Assembly (NCBI GenBank): GCA_008711295.1
Contig: VUYV01000518.1
Coordinates: forward strand, 325,227-389,226
DNA from: Anarhynchus alexandrinus
Taxonomy: Eukaryota; Chordata; Aves; Charadriiformes; Charadriidae
DNA: 64,000 nucleotides
Direction of reading: 5' to 3'
Part shown: positions 48,873 through 60,432 of the stretch, piece by piece
How positions within the stretch are numbered: position 1 is the stretch's first letter
How the letters are laid out: every line of letters begins with the position of its first letter
Translations under genes and position numbers: made by a program
Notes under the pieces: generated by a model
What the model saw: only the letters and a program-made list of their open reading frames with translations
The model's database searches: none
What the model was told of the DNA's origin: nothing

Positions 48873-49187
48873 CTAGGAGGAAAGATTTGATTTTTTGTTT
48901 AGAAGGTTTTTCAGTGGTAACTTTTTTTCAGAAGATTTACTTTTTTCCTGAAACATCTGACTGAGTCCTTCCTCACCTCCACTTCCCCCATCAAATTCTT
49001 TAGTATAAAAATAGCTAAATAATTGTTCTATACAGCTACAAAAATCAGAGATGTATTGAGGGAAACAGCACCTACAGTAGTAGGAATGGCTTGTAATTCT
49101 TACACATTCAAGTTTAATATATCCATCAGGCTGAACTGGTAGCAAAGGGGTAGACTTTGTATTTATAGTAACAGAGCTGTCCATCAT
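48873..49187 (-). pseudogene. Exon-like open frame of unknown family, minus strand
   Basis: A 104-codon frame with a plausible protein composition: a Tyr/Cys-rich segment (ITSHSYYCRCCFPQYISDF), then an acidic Gly stretch (EFDGGSGGEEG) and a Lys/Ser-rich tail. About 100 bases upstream is a very good splice acceptor (polypyrimidine tract ending in ttaccag, exon start near 49284), but no single frame stays open from there into this block. Downstream on the same strand other frames remain open in short pieces. I do not recognise the family. It could be a decayed exon or a chance frame. Confidence 0.2.
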
Positions 49188-49672
49188 ATATTAGATTGAA
49201 ACTGATTATTACTCATCCATTAAAATCAGTATATAATCTGTTCACTCCTTGCCCCTGGATATTTAAATACATCAGGATCCTTTCCTGGTAAGACAGCAAT
49301 GAGCACAGTGATAGTTACAAACCCAATGACTAATCTAAATTTAATCAAAACCTTCCCCTCAGCTATCAAGGTAACAGGAAATAACAGAATGAGCCACATG
49401 CTTCATCAGTGAGGGATAGTGACCAACACCTGTTTTCCCGAATGAAATGTCATCATAAGATGAGAAAAATTCAGCACATACTGTCAGTAGCAAACACAGC
49501 AAAAAATTGACAGTACTTCTTTTTTCTTTTTTTCATTAAACAGTTATCAAAAAAAACCTTATAGTTGAGTATGTAAGCAATAAAAGTTTTCTCATTTAGC
49601 TGATCCCTTGAATTTGTGAGTACACTCAAATAACTGATTTAACCTGCTACTATTCTCATTTTGTGTGTGTTG
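49188..49672. other. Unassigned sequence left of LTR
   Basis: No repeat was recognised. The minus strand carries a hydrophobic ATG-started frame of about 57 codons (about 49403-49230), judged most likely incidental. Confidence 0.4.
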
Positions 49673-49863
49673 GAAGTTGTGGTGGGTTGACCCTGGCTGA
49701 ATGCAAAATGTCCACCTAAGTCGCTCTATCACTCCCCCTCCTCAGCTGGACAGGGGAGACAAAATATAATGAAAGCCTCATGGGGCGAGATAAGGACAGG
49801 GAGAGATCACTCAGCAATTACTGTCACAGGCAAAACAGACTCAGCTTGGGCAAATTAGTTTAA

Positions 49864-49869
49864 TTTATT
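49864..49869 (-). terminator. LTR poly(A) signal AATAAA
   Basis: The minus strand reads AATAAA within GGTAATAAATTAAAC, in the position expected for the R region of this LTR. It could end transcripts running leftward from the LTR or from the exon-like block at 50910-51590. Confidence 0.5.
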
Positions 49870-50099
49870 ACCAATCAAATCAGAGTAGGATAATGAGAAA
49901 ATAAAAACTAAATCTTAAAGACACCTTCCCCCCAACCCTCCCTTCTTCCCAGGTTCAACTTCACTCCCAAGTTCTCTACCTCCTCCCCCGAGCATTGCAG
50001 AGGAACAGAGAATGGAGGTTGCAGTTAGTTCATCACAGACTGTCTCTGCCTCTCCTTCCTCCTCAGAGGGAGGACTCCTCACACTTTTCCCCTGCTCCA

Positions 50100-50525
50100 G
50101 CATCACATCCCTCCCCTGGGAGACAGTGTCCACGAACCTCTTCAACATGAGTCCTTCCCACAGGCTACAGTTCTTCATGAACTGCTCCATTGTGGGTCTT
50201 TTCCACGGGGTCCAGTGCTTCAGGAACAGAGTGCTCAAGCATCTCTCACGGGGTCACAAGTCCTGCCAGCAAACCTGCTCCAGTGTGGGCTCCTCCTTCC
50301 ACATGTCCACAGGTCCTGCCAGGAGTCTGCTCCAGCACGGGCTTCCCATGGGGTCACAGCCTCCTTCGGGCATCCACCTGCTCCACTGTGGGGTCCTCCA
50401 TGGGCTGCAGGTGGATATCTGCTCCACAGTTAACCTCCATGGGCTGCAGGGGGACAGCCTGCCTCACCATGGTCTTCACCATGGGCTGCAGGAGAATGTC
50501 TGCTCTGGTGCCTGGAGCATCTCCT
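50100..50525. repeat. Imperfect minisatellite inside the LTR
   Basis: Successive units of about 40-55 bases share 'ctgctcca', a 'gtggg' core and, in the right half, 'catgggctgcagg'. At least six units can be counted by eye (for example from 50275, 50330, 50377, 50418, 50459 and 50501). Unit-number variation would make this a polymorphic locus. Confidence 0.7.
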
Positions 50526-50626
50526 CCACCTCCTTTTTCATTAACCTTGGTGTCTGCAGAGTTGTTCCTTTCACAAATTCTCACTCCTCTCTTTGTCTGC
50601 AGTTGATGGGGTTTTTTTCCCGCTTT

Positions 50627-50634
50627 CTTAAATA
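50627..50634 (-). promoter_or_regulatory. LTR TATA box
   Basis: The minus strand reads TATTTAAG after 'ataacc', about 170 bases inside the U3 end, a plausible core promoter of the LTR. Confidence 0.55.
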
Positions 50635-50909
50635 GGTTATCCCAGAAGCACTCCCACTGACAGGCTCAGCCGTGGCCAGCGGTAGGCCTGTCTTGGAGCT
50701 GGCTGGCATTGGCTGACACAGAGGAAGCTTCTGGCAGCTTCTCACAGAAGCCACCCCTGTACTCTCCCTCTCTACCGAAACCTTGCCACATAAACCCAAT
50801 ACAGAAGCAAAAAGGAAAGTCAACATCCATAAATTGTGTTTCTAATGCAGTTCTAGATGGATATTTCCTTGGCTTAATGTTATTGATACTGGGATGAACT
50901 AGGTGAAAT

Positions 50910-51590
50910 TCATATGCAGAGGTAACATGTTTTATTAAGAGTGGAAAATAGGAAAACGTGTGAAGAACTTCTGCACAGAAGCATCTCTTTTTCTAGGTGC
51001 AACAATTGATCTAACAAAAACCATTGTCCATCAAAATGTTCACCTCCCTGCAAAATCATCTCAAAACAAACTTTTTGGTGTGGCCTGTATTTTAATAATG
51101 CTTCTGCAAATTTAGTTTTTCTCCACAAGGCACGTACCTCACTATTACATAGTCCTTTGTTAAATACAGAACAAAGATTTAAACTCTGCTTTTCCTGGAT
51201 ATGTAACCTTAAAGTCATAGAATCACGTGCATCCATTTTTTGCTGGTAGACCTGCTCTACTTTAAAGAACCACTTGTAAAAATCTTCTTGACTCCTACAA
51301 TATCCGTCTTCCTCAGACCCTCCCTCAAATTCACCTACATGCATCAAATCTCTAGCAGACGTGCCAGAAGAATGACGACAATAGTGCAAAAGAGGCTCAA
51401 AATATACTTTGTGAGCTTCATCAGTACTAACTTTAACATGGAATTTTCTCTACTCTTCAAAAAATCCAATGATCTGTGAAGACCTGTTCATTGCTTCAGA
51501 TTTCTTCTCCATTGTCTGTGGAAACACTGTGTTGAGTAGGAAAGGTAAATGTTCTTCACTCTGAAAGGCATGGTTTATATAGATCTTTGA
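50910..51590 (-). pseudogene. Long exon-like frame with one internal stop, unknown family
   Basis: On the minus strand one frame is open from 51590 to the stop at 50912-50910, broken only by a TAG at 51452-51450: 46 codons, the stop, then 179 codons. An ATG with good context (acaATGGAG) lies in the first part after an acceptor-like tttccacag. A second possible acceptor ends exactly at the internal TAG, so a real exon could begin after it. The product has ordinary protein composition with an acidic patch (EFEGGSEEDG) and a Gln/Lys-rich stretch, and ends CYLCI. An AATAAA lies inside the last codons (50936-50931). An LTR on the same strand starts 107 bases beyond the stop. I recognise no family. 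It may be a terminal exon, a decayed gene, or a long chance frame. Confidence 0.28.
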
Positions 51591-54500
51591 CTATAGCAAA
51601 TTACCTAGGCTGTATCACCCAAATGAGCTCTTCATAAAAAATACGTTTTAGGCATTTACAATAGAGTAAAAACACAAAAGTTCTTACAGCTTCCATTTTT
51701 AAGAGAAACTTTAAAAAATCTATACCAAAGAATACTATAGCTCAACTACAAACTTCGTTGAAAAAATTTCTGCTTTGGATATTCACTCAGGACATGGCAC
51801 TTAAAAGACAGCAGGGGAAAGATGACTATGATATTTGCTCATTTGAAACACTAGCTTTACGAAGAAGATGCCAAATTAATCATTATATGAATTTTAGAAA
51901 TTACTTACTTCTTCTGAAATTTAGTAATGTTGGGTCTGAATAAAATTGATGTAGATTTTTATAAATTAAACAATGCTCAGCCAGTATTTGACTGGTGCAT
52001 CTGCTGTAAATTGTAAACTTATACCGATGCCTTATTGTAGATTATAGGACCAAGTAATCTAGGATGACACATCTACATATTGTCCTTCTGTTCTACACTT
52101 TGATCTCTGCAGTAGCTGGCAGCTATGCATGGTGCAGACAGCTGAGAAATTCTGTGAAATCCTCTGGGCCACAGATACTTGAGTGTACAACTAACTCTAC
52201 TCAAAGCTGAAACTCCCATGTTAAATCTGCCACATTTTTTTCTGATTCAGTTAGCATTTTCCACAGATTTTACCCAGTTTGAGCCAAATGTCCCTCCATG
52301 AAATGCTGAATGCAGCATAGTTCCCATATGGGAAGACAACTTTTAATTAGCGGGAACCTGAGCCAGACGCAGTGCTAGCCTTTTAGCATGGAGATGACCT
52401 CATTTGCTCACTCTGCAGGATCACCCTAACGTTATCACTAGATGCCTGTGTTTTAATACTGTACTCATCATACAGGATTTTGGTTCTCTGTGAGCTAATG
52501 AGAATGACCACAGAAAAAAGTTCATCCATGTATTTATTCAGGTCAGATACATTTCAATAACTATTTTATCTTTTTTTGTTTGTTTGTTTTTAATTTCCAA
52601 GAGAATATTTTAAAGAATTTGCCTGTGTACTGAACAAAAAAAAAAATCCTAACATGCTGAAAATCTCTGGAGTGAAGGGCAGGGTTGTTTGCTTGCTCTT
52701 CTCATCTGCTCATTGGACTGAGAATATATTACACAAATTTCTGTGCAAGTGGATCTTCAAATATCAGTCCATAGGCAGTCCTCTGTTCCGTGTTGATTGC
52801 ATTTGATTGTTTTTACATGCTTTAGGCCAAAAATACAAACTTATTCCCTACTAAGCACTGTGTAGCTCTAAGCAGATGTTGCTTTAACCCTGTTTCTAAC
52901 ACAGAAACTAACAGAAACTTCCCAGAATTCCTATGTTTTGCCTTATGGCTAACTTAAATGACTGCAATATAAATCTCCATGTAATCTTTCTCCTCAGCTT
53001 ATTCATTATTGTTTTTCTTACGGGAACCCTCTTTTCCCTTTCCTAACTCCCTTTACTCCACAGTAACACTCCAACTCATCTTCTGCCACTGCTAATAAAC
53101 CCCACCTGACTACGTATCAGACTGAGTCAGAAAGGAGGTTTCTGCTTTTCTAGCATCTTGTAACAAACTCAAATCCTATCATCCTATTATATAGCTCATT
53201 AACTCACATTTATCACTCTTCAACTATATAAATTTGGCATCATTAAAATTTGGCATTACCCAGTGCAATCACCATTCTGATAATTACATAGTATTTCCAG
53301 TGACTGAAGATACCTGTATGGAAGGATAGGAATAACGTATCTGTGGACATCCTACCAACTAGCAATCTCTTCAGAGTCTTCATTTTCATAACATTTTTCT
53401 TTCCCTTTTTTTCAGCTCAAAACACTAGCCAAGGGAAAGAGAGATGGAAGGCACTTCCATAGAGGTAAAAGAATAAAATAAAGATAAAAGAATAAGACAA
53501 AGATAAAAGAATAATACAATTGGTGGCTCATTAAGAAAACATGCAGTTCAGAGTTATACAGAAATGTTATATTTGTACCTTCAACAAGGTGTAAAATCCA
53601 TCTAATCTCTTTTGGTAGATTCCAAACAAATATAAAATGAGGTTTCCAAAGAAGAAAGATTTATTTTTAGTATTCTACCTAAGTTTGCCTTTAAGAGGTG
53701 AACTGTACTGAGACAGGGAGTCATGACTATTGAAAACACAGCACAAAAGTGCCGACAATGGTGCTTGCAAGGGTCCACTGATGTGAAAAATGCAGATAGA
53801 CCTTGACTTCATTTATGAAGGATGTGTAAAAACAAACTGATTACTTTTTTTTCCCCTTACATACGTTCTATAGGGGGAATAATTTTCTACTATTTAAAAT
53901 TAAAAAGAAAAAATCACATGACGCATATAGGTTGAGGATAGGGTTTACAGACTGCTTATGGATTAACACTGCACAAGAAAATCACAATGTAGGTAAAGTT
54001 TAGTGTGAGCTCTTCAATCAAGTTAATGTAATGGATCAATATACTGACCTCTTTTAATACTACTTGATCTACAATGTCAGACAAATATCAGACAGAGTGA
54101 TGAGATAACAAAAATGATTGACAGGGAAGTGACATAACTAGAAAAGATAACGCACTGGGTAAGATGTAATAACTTATGTAATGTTATGATTTAAACTGAG
54201 ACAAAGCATCTGTCATTTGCCCTCCCAGCCACAAAATCCAACATCCCATAAAGTGAGAACCAAGAAGTGTTTAATAGTCCAGAACCCCTTAATGATTCAC
54301 TCAGCAAGCCACAATGCATCTCACCCGTAAGAAAGGCAGAACAATTTGAAACGGGCTGTTAATTAAAAGCAAAGCACCTGAAGATATGTGCATTGAATCT
54401 CACCAGCACTTAGTGCTAAGAAAACTCTCAAGAGATGTTACTCAACTGAAAATGTGGCAACTGAATTTACAAATAAACCTTTGGTACAACCACATTGTGA

Positions 54501-54967
54501 GAGACAACAGAACTTTCCTAAAAAAGCTGAAAACTGCAGTAGCCAATGATGAATGGAAATTGGAAAAAAATTAAGATAACTAAAAAGGTTATGTCAACTA
54601 GTCAAAGATAGACACTAGCGGTTTGATGTAGGATTGATCTAATGAATACACAGACTCACATGTATATAAGGAAACAGTCAGATAAGGTTTGAATGTGCCA
54701 TTCCTCAGAAGTACCACTAATATTTAAATGGTGCACATTCAAGCTTTCTCTGGTTGATGTCTCCTTATGTATCATCTCCCACTCCTGTAATTTCCCTGTT
54801 TCATTGCAAGTAGTATATTCATAGACCTCTCCCAACTACTGTTTGGTTTTGTGAAGATTCAAAAGCTGCCAGTCCAAAGAGCTTAACCAGAGTGCAGTGC
54901 AGCAAGTAGCAAAAAAAGGCAGGTTGGGTTATTACCGATATTAAGCTCAGAAAAGATAACAGGCAAT
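51591..54967. other. Unique sequence with a 19-bp tandem repeat
   Basis: No transposon was recognised. On the minus strand a GTAAGT donor-like site follows 'caattttattcag...agaagaa' near 51906-51935, compatible with a tiny exon upstream of the long frame at 50910-51590 but unsupported. Three 19-bp units lie at 53463-53519. Confidence 0.45.
53463..53519. repeat. Three 19-bp tandem units
   Basis: The unit agataaaagaataagacaa occurs three times in direct succession (53463-53481, 53482-53500, 53501-53519) with a few substitutions. It is a simple minisatellite. Confidence 0.9.
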
Positions 54968-55150
54968 CACTGGAACAGGTTGCCCAGGGAGGTCACAGAG
55001 TCTCCATCCTTAGAGGTATTCAATAGCTGTCTGGACATGGTCCTGGGCTACTGGCTGTAGGTGGCCCTACTTAAGCAGAGGGGTTGAACCAGATGACCTC
55101 CAGAGCTCCTTTCCAACCTCAACCGTCCTGCGATTCTGTGATTCTATGAA
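54968..55150 (+). mobile_element. CR1 LINE 3' end, plus orientation
   Basis: It begins in the ORF2 terminal block ('cactggaacaggttgccc', coding HWNRLP in CR1), continues 'cacagagtctccatcctta', 'aaccagatgacctccagag', 'ctttccaacctcaacc', and ends in terminal repeats 'tgcgattctgtgattctatg' (55130-55149). It is severely 5'-truncated. Confidence 0.94.
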
Positions 55151-58100
55151 ATGAGGGGATATAATTACCCACCAAAAATTGAAGAAGGTACATGAAGCCT
55201 ACTAATAGTGAAGTAATAAACACTTCCAAATATATCCATTAATTGACTAACCTGATAAAAGTCCCTGCAAGCCTGTACGTGTCTGTTTCATCTCTACCTT
55301 ACTGAATTTAGTAAGCCTCCTTATGTACATAAAGCTGTCCTATTGAAAAGACATTACTGCTAACTTTCTTTAACATATTGTACTTCTCAAGGCTGCACAA
55401 CCATGTTTATGTAGCCTTGTTACCATCTATCATGTGAATTGCAGAGCTGTTTTCACCACCTCCCCTATGCCACTTACAGCACTGACTGCTCCCAAAGATT
55501 TCCCAAGTGATGAGGTCGTTTTCAGAGTGAATGGGACCATGCGCTCAAATGCTCAATCTGTCTGCTGATAAATCAAAAAGACTCAAGGCCAATATCAATA
55601 AACTTATGTAAATCAAAAAAAGTATTAGAGTCTGATAGGTACCTCTCAGGTTAGCTATACGTTCATTTTCATTACAAGCTGAGGAACACCAAGTAGAAAC
55701 TCACCAAGAACAACATGACAGACGATAGCTTGTCACAGTTAGAAAAGCAAGAGAAGGGGAAACAAAACACAGTTCCATTGTCACGGGAAGAAACTGCTAG
55801 GACGTTACCTGTTTATGGACATTTTTTGCAATGGGATCTAACTTGATTCAACATCCTAGTGAAATTCTATACAGGATATATAGGTATTTATTTAATTACT
55901 GGATCTCAGACTGATCTCCAGAAGCAGGACACTACTACAGTTTTTTCTTGCAGTTAATAAACTAGCTAGAGAGTAATCAACTCATTCCCACACAGGTTTC
56001 ATAAGACACTTCTCTTTTTGAGGCCAATGAAACTGGTCATAAATTGTTTGTTTTTAACTAATGCTTGATTTCTGGTCACACAGCCATGTTCCACGAGAAA
56101 GCTCATATGCCTTCTGCTCAGGGCTATCCTACCCCTCCACCTTCCCAAAAGCAGATTTGACCTGAACAAAGGTGGCCGAGGGAGTCCACAGCAGAGTAAG
56201 GGAGTGAGCAGCATGGACAATCAGGATGCAAGCACTTGAGCATGCTTCCAGCAGCTCTTTTTTTATCAAAATGGATGTACTCAAATATGTGGATTGGCAG
56301 CCGCAGAAAATAAAATAGCTATCCTCCCCTGAAGGGTGTCAGACAAGTACAGGGGAGTGAATGCTTCCCGTGCTTTTCTTCAACGTGTCTCAAATCCGTC
56401 ATGATGGGACCACTTCCAGGAGAATGTTAAAGCCATTCACTTTCAGAATGTCTCACAGAATATCATTTTTCTCCACTCTCTACATGCAAGAACTTCAACA
56501 AACACACCCAGTAACGATTGTGGATGCAGTTTTATGATGTGGATATCTGTCCCCCAGGAACAGGACTGAAGCTACCAACCCAGTTTGCATGGACTACCAT
56601 GTGAACTTCAGATGGTAATAAATTAAGGCAACTACTGCCAGCTAAAGGCTTGGTATTCTTATTACAAACCCCCTGAGCAACACAGACAGTGTATAGCTTT
56701 TGAGACTCTAAATCAAACCTGTAACATTTTGTGAACATAGGTCGTGGCATTTTGTATCTTATCTTGTGTTGGAGAAAGAAAAGGCAGCAGCCTTCAGAAG
56801 GTGCTTGGGGGTGGGGAACATGTCAACCTGCATGTTAAAAATTAGCTGAGCGTAACAAATTATTCTTAATATGCATTCACAACACACACCATAATGACTG
56901 AGAATGCTGCAAATACTGAATGTAAACTATTGCTAATGCATTTTACAGATCTACACCACAGTACATTGAGTCATGTTTCACGTTTCAGTTGACAGATTGA
57001 CAGATACCAATTGACAGAATACACAGTAGTGGAATTCTTGACATTGCTATTATCTATCATAGAGCGTAGATGCACAATCACAGTAGGACACATTTCCATG
57101 TGAAAAATTAGTCATAGGAAGCAGTGCATTACCATGTTTCAGTAACGCTGACTGTACAGAAAATTAAGGATGATGAAGGTACAGTGACAGTTTTCTCTAC
57201 CTTTTCATAAAACATTGCTTTAAATGTTGCAAGGACTAATTAAAAGAAAAATACTGTTATGAACTAATAAACTGAAATATTTGATTTACATAATCAATTT
57301 GTATCTGGAAAATCAATGCAATGAAAGCAGAAAAACCAAAAGTATGTTTATACCTCAGCTCTTAAAAGTACGTGGTTCCTTTTAAATTGCAAGGAAGTCC
57401 CTCTGAGGGCCTATGGCTCCTCCTGCTGAAAAATAATGACAAAATAAAAGTTTCATCACAAATTTGAATAGGAATAAGACAGTCCTTTAAAATTGTTTTC
57501 CTTTATTTAAGATATACAGATACATCCATTTATATATATGCATATGTGTACATGCATATCTGAACAAAATGTCCTGAGAATAGAAGTTTACAACATAAAC
57601 TTCACCATGTCTTAGGTTGGTGCTCTCACCAAAACGTAAGACAAAATTCTTAAATGTTTGATTAAAAGTAGCATTCAACAGGCAGCATGACAGCGTAAAG
57701 TGCTAAAATATTCCTGTAAAACTTGTTTCTCTCTTTGCATATTTTACATGCCATGTGGATTTTTCTTCTTTTCTAGATGACTCATATTCATATTTGTTAA
57801 CAAATTTTCAGAAACAAATGCCACAGGAATGAATCAAAAGACTACCTCATGAAGGATAATGTTAGAGGTGAAATAAATAGATTCAGGCTTGAACAAAACT
57901 TGCAGTTCTCAAGATCATTCCCATAGGAATGTCACAAATATAGACAAACCAAAGGCTTTTTGATTTGTAGGAGAATGAACCTCAAACAATAGAAAATTCA
58001 GGTAGATCTAAATACATATCAATTGTTTTAATAGATATTTCAGCAGACTGAACATCTGAATTACTAGACAAAAAAAATTTTGAATTTGAATTAGTGTCAT

Positions 58101-59759
58101 TGCATTATCAATAGAATGATATTACCATAATGTAAATCAATCAAAATGAACCATAGATTTCTTACTATGTGCCACATTTAATTAAAAATCATTCTGTGAT
58201 CCATACTTGTATAATTTCCTAGACCTCCTGTGGCTGCCAGTGACAGGCTACAGCTACAATAGGGAATCAGTTCATACAACAATGCATACTAATGAAGCAA
58301 CTGATACAGCATTCTCTGCCAGCACAGGAGAAAATACAAAAATGTTGTTGCCTTAATTGTGGAGATCTCTGGGAATTATAACAGGATGGTTTTTCTCTAT
58401 ACTATTAATACAAACTTTAGTGTGCAGCTGCCCAGTGTGCCGCATTAATGTGTTAATTCCTTGATGCAAATTTAATCACTTCTCATTGACAGAAAGCCAA
58501 AGGCTTCTAAGTTGCTTGCACTGCTATAATATTGAATTTCTTTTTTTTCTCTTCCTCCTGTCTTCTCTTTTCAGAGCACAGTTTAGCATACTCTAAACCT
58601 CTGTCAGTTACAGAGACATTATAGATGTTGCTTTGAAGAAATAAGATTCCTTGAATCATCCTAAAAAAAAAAAAGAAAAAAAAAGAGACATAGCTAGACA
58701 TGTACGGCATTCTGTAAAAGGTCTTAACAATGAATTTACTGTCTGACAACGAGATCATTTACTTACTGCACCTCTGTTTCTTATTACTGTATGCACTTTC
58801 ACTTCTGGCAGTTTCATATGATAAGGTGGCATCTTGTTTATTATATATTAAGTACCACAAAAAATCCCCAAACGCCTATCAACAAATGTTTCAGCTAAAT
58901 GACTTTTTTCATATTTCCAGCTGCAACACATTCTCACTCAGGTGCTGGATATAAAGCAGTTTAAGGAGATGGAACATAAATTCACAAAAACCAAAACTTT
59001 AAAAAGGAAAATATAGTTCTTCCTGCAATTTCTTGGCAGGATATCTGATGTTCTAGTTTGTCATTCAAATTGGACAGATCAGTTCTGACCTATTCCTAAA
59101 GTGTGCACAATCCAGGTGATTTAATACCTTTTTACGTGAAGGCAAGAGACAACAGAAATGTATCTCTAGCACGATGTTCAAAGATGCAAAGCAAACACGG
59201 TGCTTAGCGAAGATAACATTTTGACAGATTCAGTCCTCATGGTAGTCTCAGTCGAGACATAGTAGTTCCTTACGTGTAGAGGTAATGCAGCAGAGCAGGG
59301 GTGACTGAAGTGTGGACAGTGGATCAAACTAGCCCATAAAGCTAGATGGTCTCTGGGAATGTTTCTGGCCAACCAGTCACCTCAAGCTATCAGGTGATCA
59401 CCCCAGAGATGAAGCTTATGAAGCTTCAATAATTCCCAGGCAGGTTTTCACTCTTATGTGTTGGAAAATAAGAGCATTCTTGCTTCTGCTTCTGAAGGAT
59501 GTCTGTGAGGTCTCAAGTAAAGCAAAATGGCTAATAACAGGATCAGACAGGAACAGAAGTTGGCCCAGACCTTGGCTCACATTCTTGTTGCTGCTCAACC
59601 CAGAAGAGGATATATAAGAGTTGAGAAAGAGAAAAACATCTTAGTTTGCCTCCTACACAAAACCTGACGTAGGAGGAGGGAAGGAAATGCAGGTGTCTCC
59701 AACACAGTTAGCTTCTGCCTACCTTTACTCAATAGGTCTGTCTTAGCCCCTTATAAACA
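55151..59759. other. Unique sequence, nothing firm
   Basis: No transposon or gene was recognised. It includes a short (AT)n/GTATAC tract near 57528-57560, an A-rich run at 58661-58687 and a candidate conserved block at 58180-58530. The frames are all under 90 codons without features. Confidence 0.5.
58180..58530. promoter_or_regulatory. Candidate conserved noncoding block
   Basis: Repeat-free sequence with TTAATTA and ATTAATG homeodomain-type words at both ends (58180-58190, 58440-58460) and an E-box-like cagctg core (58426-58431), in more balanced composition than its surroundings. The pattern suggests an enhancer; conservation was not tested. Confidence 0.2.
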
Positions 59760-60129
59760 CAAGGGCCAGCCCTGTACTGTTGAGAGATGTCATGTCCTCC
59801 TGCCACCCTGGCCCAAGACCCCTCCTGCCCAGCTGCTGGAGCCCAGCCCAGTACCCCAGGGACCTGGGGTCTTTGGCCAGGCTGAAGGACGTGGCTTCTG
59901 CTGTTCCCTTTGCAGGTTCAGCCAGCAGTGAAGCTGAGCACATATCCCAGACACACACAGAGAACAGGGACACAGCCGGTCACACAGACAAGGCACTGCC
60001 TCCAGCAGCACCCACATTCAGGACTCACACCAGACACAGGCAGATAGCCATGTCCCCTCCTCCTCTTGGGATCACAGAGGCAGAAGTTCACTGGTGCAGC
60101 ACACACCACACTCCCCAGGTTCACAAGCA

Positions 60130-60410
60130 CATACACATTCAGGGATCCCCCAAGCACCGTCACAGCTCCTCTGCCCACCTGGCACCCCTGTCCAGATCCT
60201 GACTCCCCTTACCTGCCCCACAGGTCCCCGACTCACCAGTTGGTCCAGCTGGGTGCTCACTGCACACATGCAGCACTCACACACTCGTCCCACAGGCACC
60301 CCATGGTCACAGGTCCCCCCAAATACCAGCACAGACCCTCTACCTGCCTGATACCTCTGCCTGTACCTGGGGCCTCCTACTCCCTGGCTGGTCCAGCTTG
60401 GAGTTTGCCA
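60130..60410. repeat. Two degenerate ~130-base tandem units
   Basis: Two successive blocks share the order ggtcccccaa, agcac/cagcacag, ctgcc, cctctgcc/cccctgtcc, and ggtccagctggg/ggtccagcttgg, starting near 60145 and 60308. Alignment by eye is loose; a self dot plot would fix the unit. Confidence 0.45.
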
Positions 60411-60413
60411 GTG

Positions 60414-60432
60414 AATACACACACACACACAG
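60414..60432. repeat. (CA)n microsatellite
   Basis: A short uninterrupted ac repeat inside the GC-rich element. Confidence 0.9.

Larger units (their letters stand above)
49678..50803 (-). mobile_element. Avian endogenous retrovirus solo LTR, 1126 bp, minus strand
   Basis: The element starts TGTGGTGGGTTGACCCTGG and ends CCAATACA on the plus strand, giving the TG...CA ends of a retroviral LTR. I recognise the family as common in bird genomes. On the minus strand a TATTTAAG promoter box lies at 50634-50627 and an AATAAA poly(A) signal at 49869-49864, so transcription would run leftward. The middle (about 50100-50520) is built of imperfect 40-55 bp units beginning 'ctgctcca' and containing 'atgggctgcagg'. 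The unit structure keeps several frames open, giving spurious frames up to 207 codons. There is no gag, pol or env next to it, so it is a solo LTR. Confidence 0.88.
49673..50808. repeat. Target-site duplication flanking the LTR
   Basis: gaagt (49673-49677) precedes and gaagc (50804-50808) follows the LTR, four of five bases identical, as expected for a retroviral 5-bp target duplication with one later mutation. Confidence 0.55.

Noticed and set aside
49230..49403. 57-codon hydrophobic small protein on the minus strand
   Set aside because: AT-rich sequence readily gives hydrophobic frames; no conserved context. The splice acceptor inside it argues against a continuous frame.
50012..50635. Plus-strand 207-codon frame as a gene
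   Set aside because: It lies wholly inside the LTR and results from tandem units that keep frames open; overlapping frames exist on both strands and no domain is seen.
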